From positions 62,001 to 126,000 of the forward strand of contig NZ_FQWB01000002.1 of NCBI RefSeq assembly GCF_900129545.1: 64,000 bases of DNA, given 5' to 3'. The notes below the pieces were generated by a model. The model worked only from the letters and a program-made list of their open reading frames with translations, searched no databases and was not told where the DNA came from. Every line of letters begins with the position of its first letter. The stretch's first letter is position 1. Shown here piece after piece: positions 61,735 to 64,000 of the stretch. The position numbers and the translations under genes are program-made. This DNA comes from Flavobacterium fluvii. Lineage in GTDB: Bacteria; Bacteroidota; Bacteroidia; Flavobacteriales; Flavobacteriaceae.

Positions 61735-62274
61735 TTAATTCATTGCCAAGGCTTTGGTTGTTTTGATAATCTTTCCTGTTGAACTTACCAGTATGTTTTG
61801 GGTTTTGTTATCTTTTTTAAGTTTTAAATGGTAGGCTTTTTTCAATATTTGCCCTTTTTCTTGGGAATATTCAAACTTGCTTTTTGTAATTATCCACTCA
61901 GGATAGGAAAGATAAACTGAATTGATAACTTCTCTCGGCAATTCAACGTTTACATATTTTTCGGAAATATACATTAATACTCCTTTTTCATTGTAAGTTG
62001 CCACTAAGGAGCCCTTTTCATTTTCTAAAGTCACTAAATATTCGTCGAAATTTTTGCATTCATCATCCACTTTATACGAAAGGAATTCGTTTTGAATATT
62101 TCTGACAACTGCATCAGGATTGTTGTCCGGAGCGTATTTTGACAAATCTTTTTTAACCGGTGAAATTACTATTTCGGGTAATTTTTCAATTTTTGAAGCT
62201 TCTTGCTTTTTGTCTTGTGAATAAGATACTGAAAATAAACTGAAGCATAGGGCAAAGGTGATAATTGTTTTCAT
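61735..62274 (-). CDS. Secreted PepSY-like protein
   Basis: 179 residues with a signal peptide (MKTIITFALCFSLFSVSYSQ). The linker is Lys/Pro-rich. From about residue 55 the pattern FLSYKVDDECKNFDEYLVTL, NEKGVLMYISEKYVNVELPR, VINSVYLSYPEWIITKSKFE and LKKDNKTQNILVSSTGK matches the PepSY-like (DUF2874) domain of Bacteroidota, which resembles beta-lactamase-inhibitor-like folds and is proposed to act on secreted peptidases or bind metals. Isolated gene. Confidence 0.8.
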   Translation of the reverse strand: MKTIITFALCFSLFSVSYSQDKKQEASKIEKLPEIVISPVKKDLSKYAPDNNPDAVVRNIQNEFLSYKVDDECKNFDEYLVTLENEKGSLVATYNEKGVLMYISEKYVNVELPREVINSVYLSYPEWIITKSKFEYSQEKGQILKKAYHLKLKKDNKTQNILVSSTGKIIKTTKALAMN

Positions 62275-62487
62275 GATTTTTTTATTTTATGATGTTTTTT
62301 ATTGAAATTTTTTATTGTTTTTTAATAGTGTAAATGTACATCTATTTTTGAAACCACAAAAATATTTAATTATAAATTTACTAAAAAATACGGTATTTTT
62401 TTAAACATATTTTAATAAAGTGGTTTTATTTAAATTATAAATTGCATTAATTGTAATAATTTAACATTTTAACATCATTTTAAAAAC

Positions 62488-62640
62488 CATCTTTGCGCAA
62501 ACAATCAAACAAACTAAAACGTTTGATTGGAATTAATGCTAAAAGCGTAAAACGGTACTAAATTATTAATCTGATGACTTGAAAAACAAGTTCTGGATAG
62601 TATAATACGACATCTAAAAAATAGGTGTATATTCATATTG
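62488..62640 (+). ncRNA. Possible small RNA or structured leader
   Basis: Near-consensus -7 box, transcription expected to begin near 62502 exactly at a 9-bp hairpin, then two more small hairpins. No known RNA family recognised. Tentative. Confidence 0.25.
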
Positions 62641-62815
62641 CTTTTACGGTAATCAAGAATTTATGGACTTCTCTTTTTTATGCTAACAAGGCAGTATTCG
62701 CAAAAAAGCAAAATCTTTCTGCTCCAAAAGAATAATCGGACTCCGGTTTTTAATTTTATTTTAAAACAATTGGTTTTTTATTTCCATTACTATTTAAACT
62801 TCAATATCAAATCAT

Positions 62816-62823
62816 TAAATTTG
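62816..62823 (+). promoter_or_regulatory. -7 box for ffh
   Basis: TAAATTTG, perfect TAnnTTTG, 27 bases before the ATG; the -33 region is unclear. Confidence 0.5.
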
Positions 62824-62849
62824 CGCCTTAATTTAAGAGAAACACAATT

Positions 62850-64000
62850 ATGTTCGATAATTTAAGCGATAAATTAGACAAAGCCTTTCATATACTAAAA
62901 GGTCACGGAAAAATAACCGAAGTTAACGTGGCCGAAACCCTAAAAGAAGTGCGTCGTGCTTTATTGGATGCCGACGTCAACTTTAAAATTGCCAAAGATT
63001 TTACCACCAAAGTAAAAGAAAAGGCGATTGGTCAAAACGTGTTGACGACATTGCAACCGGGACAATTGTTGGTAAAATTGGTTAAAGACGAACTAACCGA
63101 ATTGATGGGTGGCGATGTGGCTGGAGTAAATCTTTCCGGGAATCCAACCGTTATATTGATGTCAGGTTTACAAGGTTCCGGGAAAACTACTTTTTCTGGA
63201 AAACTGGCCAATTATCTGCAAACTAAAAAAGGGAAAAAACCGCTTTTGGTTGCCTGTGATATTTATCGTCCAGCGGCTATTCAACAATTATATGTTGTTG
63301 GAGATTCTATAGCTGTTGAGGTATATTCAGAACCTGAAAACAAGAATCCTGTCGAGATTGCCCAAAACGCAATCAAACACGCGAAAGCCAATGGATTCAA
63401 TGTCGTGATTGTCGATACTGCTGGTCGTTTGGCCGTGGATGAAGCTATGATGACAGAAATCTCCAATGTTCACAAAGCGATTCAGCCTCACGAAACTTTG
63501 TTTGTTGTGGATTCGATGACAGGGCAAGATGCCGTGAATACTGCAAAAGCTTTCAACGATAGATTGAATTTTGACGGTGTGATCTTGACCAAATTAGACG
63601 GTGATACTCGTGGTGGAGCAGCGATTTCCATTAAATCGGTAGTGAACAAACCAATCAAGTTTGTTGGTACTGGCGAGAAAATGGAAGCAATCGACGTGTT
63701 TTATCCAGACCGTATGGCGGAACGTATCCTTGGAATGGGTGACGTTGTGTCTTTGGTAGAAAGAGCACAAGAGCAATTTGACGAAGAAGAAGCCAGAAAA
63801 ATCCAAAAGAAAATTGCCAAAAACGAATTCGGTTTTGATGATTTCCTTTCCCAAATTCAGCAAGTGAAGAAAATGGGTAACATGAAAGATTTGGTCGGGA
63901 TGATTCCTGGAGCTTCAAAAGCGATGAAAGACGTAGAAATTGAAGACGATGCATTCAAACATATCGAGGCCATCATTCATTCGATGACTCCAAAAGAAAG
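62850..64000 (+). CDS. ffh: Signal recognition particle protein, 3' truncated by the window
   Basis: GTPase that binds signal sequences of nascent membrane proteins and docks with FtsY. ATG at 62850 opens MFDNLSDKLDKAFHILKG, the NG-domain start. P-loop GLQGSGKTT (106-114), DTAGR (189-193) and TKLDGD (247-252) are intact; the M domain begins near residue 300 (FGFDDFLSQIQQVKKMGNM, then GMIPG). 383 full codons are visible of a family usually near 450, so only the end of the methionine-rich domain is missing. Confidence 0.96.
   Translation, partial: MFDNLSDKLDKAFHILKGHGKITEVNVAETLKEVRRALLDADVNFKIAKDFTTKVKEKAIGQNVLTTLQPGQLLVKLVKDELTELMGGDVAGVNLSGNPTVILMSGLQGSGKTTFSGKLANYLQTKKGKKPLLVACDIYRPAAIQQLYVVGDSIAVEVYSEPENKNPVEIAQNAIKHAKANGFNVVIVDTAGRLAVDEAMMTEISNVHKAIQPHETLFVVDSMTGQDAVNTAKAFNDRLNFDGVILTKLDGDTRGGAAISIKSVVNKPIKFVGTGEKMEAIDVFYPDRMAERILGMGDVVSLVERAQEQFDEEEARKIQKKIAKNEFGFDDFLSQIQQVKKMGNMKDLVGMIPGASKAMKDVEIEDDAFKHIEAIIHSMTPKE

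Larger units (their letters stand above)
62275..62849. other. 575-base intergenic region with a run of hairpins upstream of ffh
   Basis: The first 200 bases are very AT-rich. From 62488 a CATCTTTG near-consensus -7 box is followed by three hairpins: CAATCAAAC/GTTTGATTG (62502-62529), ACTTG/CAAGT (62577-62591) and ACATCTA/TAGGTGT (62610-62628). A TAAATTTG box (62816-62823) lies just before ffh. The 61-codon frame at 62680-62865 overlaps ffh and looks spurious. Confidence 0.5.

Noticed and set aside
62680-62865. 61-codon plus-strand frame
   Set aside because: Overlaps the ffh start out of frame and has no domain or start signal.
1-64000. tRNA, rRNA and CRISPR arrays
   Set aside because: Scanned intergenic DNA by eye for cloverleaf ends, rRNA signatures and regularly spaced direct repeats; none seen. 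The interspersed words are not regularly spaced.

Overview
The window looks like chromosome of a Flavobacterium or close relative (Bacteroidota). It is AT-rich. It carries Bacteroidota promoter boxes (TTTG about 19 bases ahead of TAnnTTTG), a gliding-motility/type IX secretion (T9SS type B) sorting domain, a TonB-dependent receptor, choice-of-anchor L and GH130 families, and the fused thrA-thrB-thrC threonine operon. Starts mostly lack a Shine-Dalgarno, as is usual in this phylum. Most of the window is core chromosome. I see no prophage, insertion sequence, CRISPR array, rRNA or tRNA.

Layout. 1-7.6 kb: oligopeptidase B (cut by the left edge), a cysteine synthase/CBS-type PLP enzyme, a YebC regulator, a secreted helical protein, a tail-specific protease and GcvT. 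7.6-12.6 kb is more accessory: a REP-like palindrome pair, an RloC/PrrC-like ATPase with a probable C-terminal anticodon-nuclease domain, NAD(P)HX dehydratase, and an overlapping HipA-like kinase/DUF3037 pair. 12.6-17.7 kb: thrC, thrB and thrA read leftwards behind an unlisted 33-codon leader peptide ending in ten threonines, a strong attenuator candidate. 17.8-21.4 kb: hutH and a DUF47-Pit phosphate transport pair. 21.4-27.1 kb: two small secreted proteins, then a metal-uptake locus (PepSY membrane protein, TonB receptor, small Cys-rich membrane protein that seems to start at CTG). 27.2-34.9 kb: secA, a DUF2795 protein, cobalamin adenosyltransferase, a LolD-type ABC ATPase, a lipoprotein, beta-carbonic anhydrase and a methyltransferase.

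34.9-36.8 kb holds an AT-rich unknown membrane protein. 36.9-45.1 kb: a zinc-ribbon/SDR fusion, two FKBP lipoprotein paralogues flanking an outer-membrane barrel, and a conserved 1159-residue protein that may be a PPi-type PEP carboxykinase. 45.2-49.9 kb is the second accessory zone: an outer-membrane lipoprotein, a class II Fic protein, a DUF1905/YdeI protein and a single-chain ATPase-TOPRIM/DUF4435 protein (PARIS- or OLD-like defence candidate), with four copies of a palindromic repeat unit around them. 49.9-64 kb: ABC-F, GH130, a secreted propeller-like protein, fabH, a 1422-residue T9SS adhesin with tandem Cys modules, argS, a PepSY-like protein and the start of ffh.

Intergenic DNA is rich in short repeated words that recur across the window, several of which fold into hairpins at gene ends. 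The most interesting signals are the threonine leader, the two putative defence ATPases, the repeat cluster around fic, the possible PPi-PEPCK and the CTG-start gene. All functions are assigned by reading sequence; no search was run.
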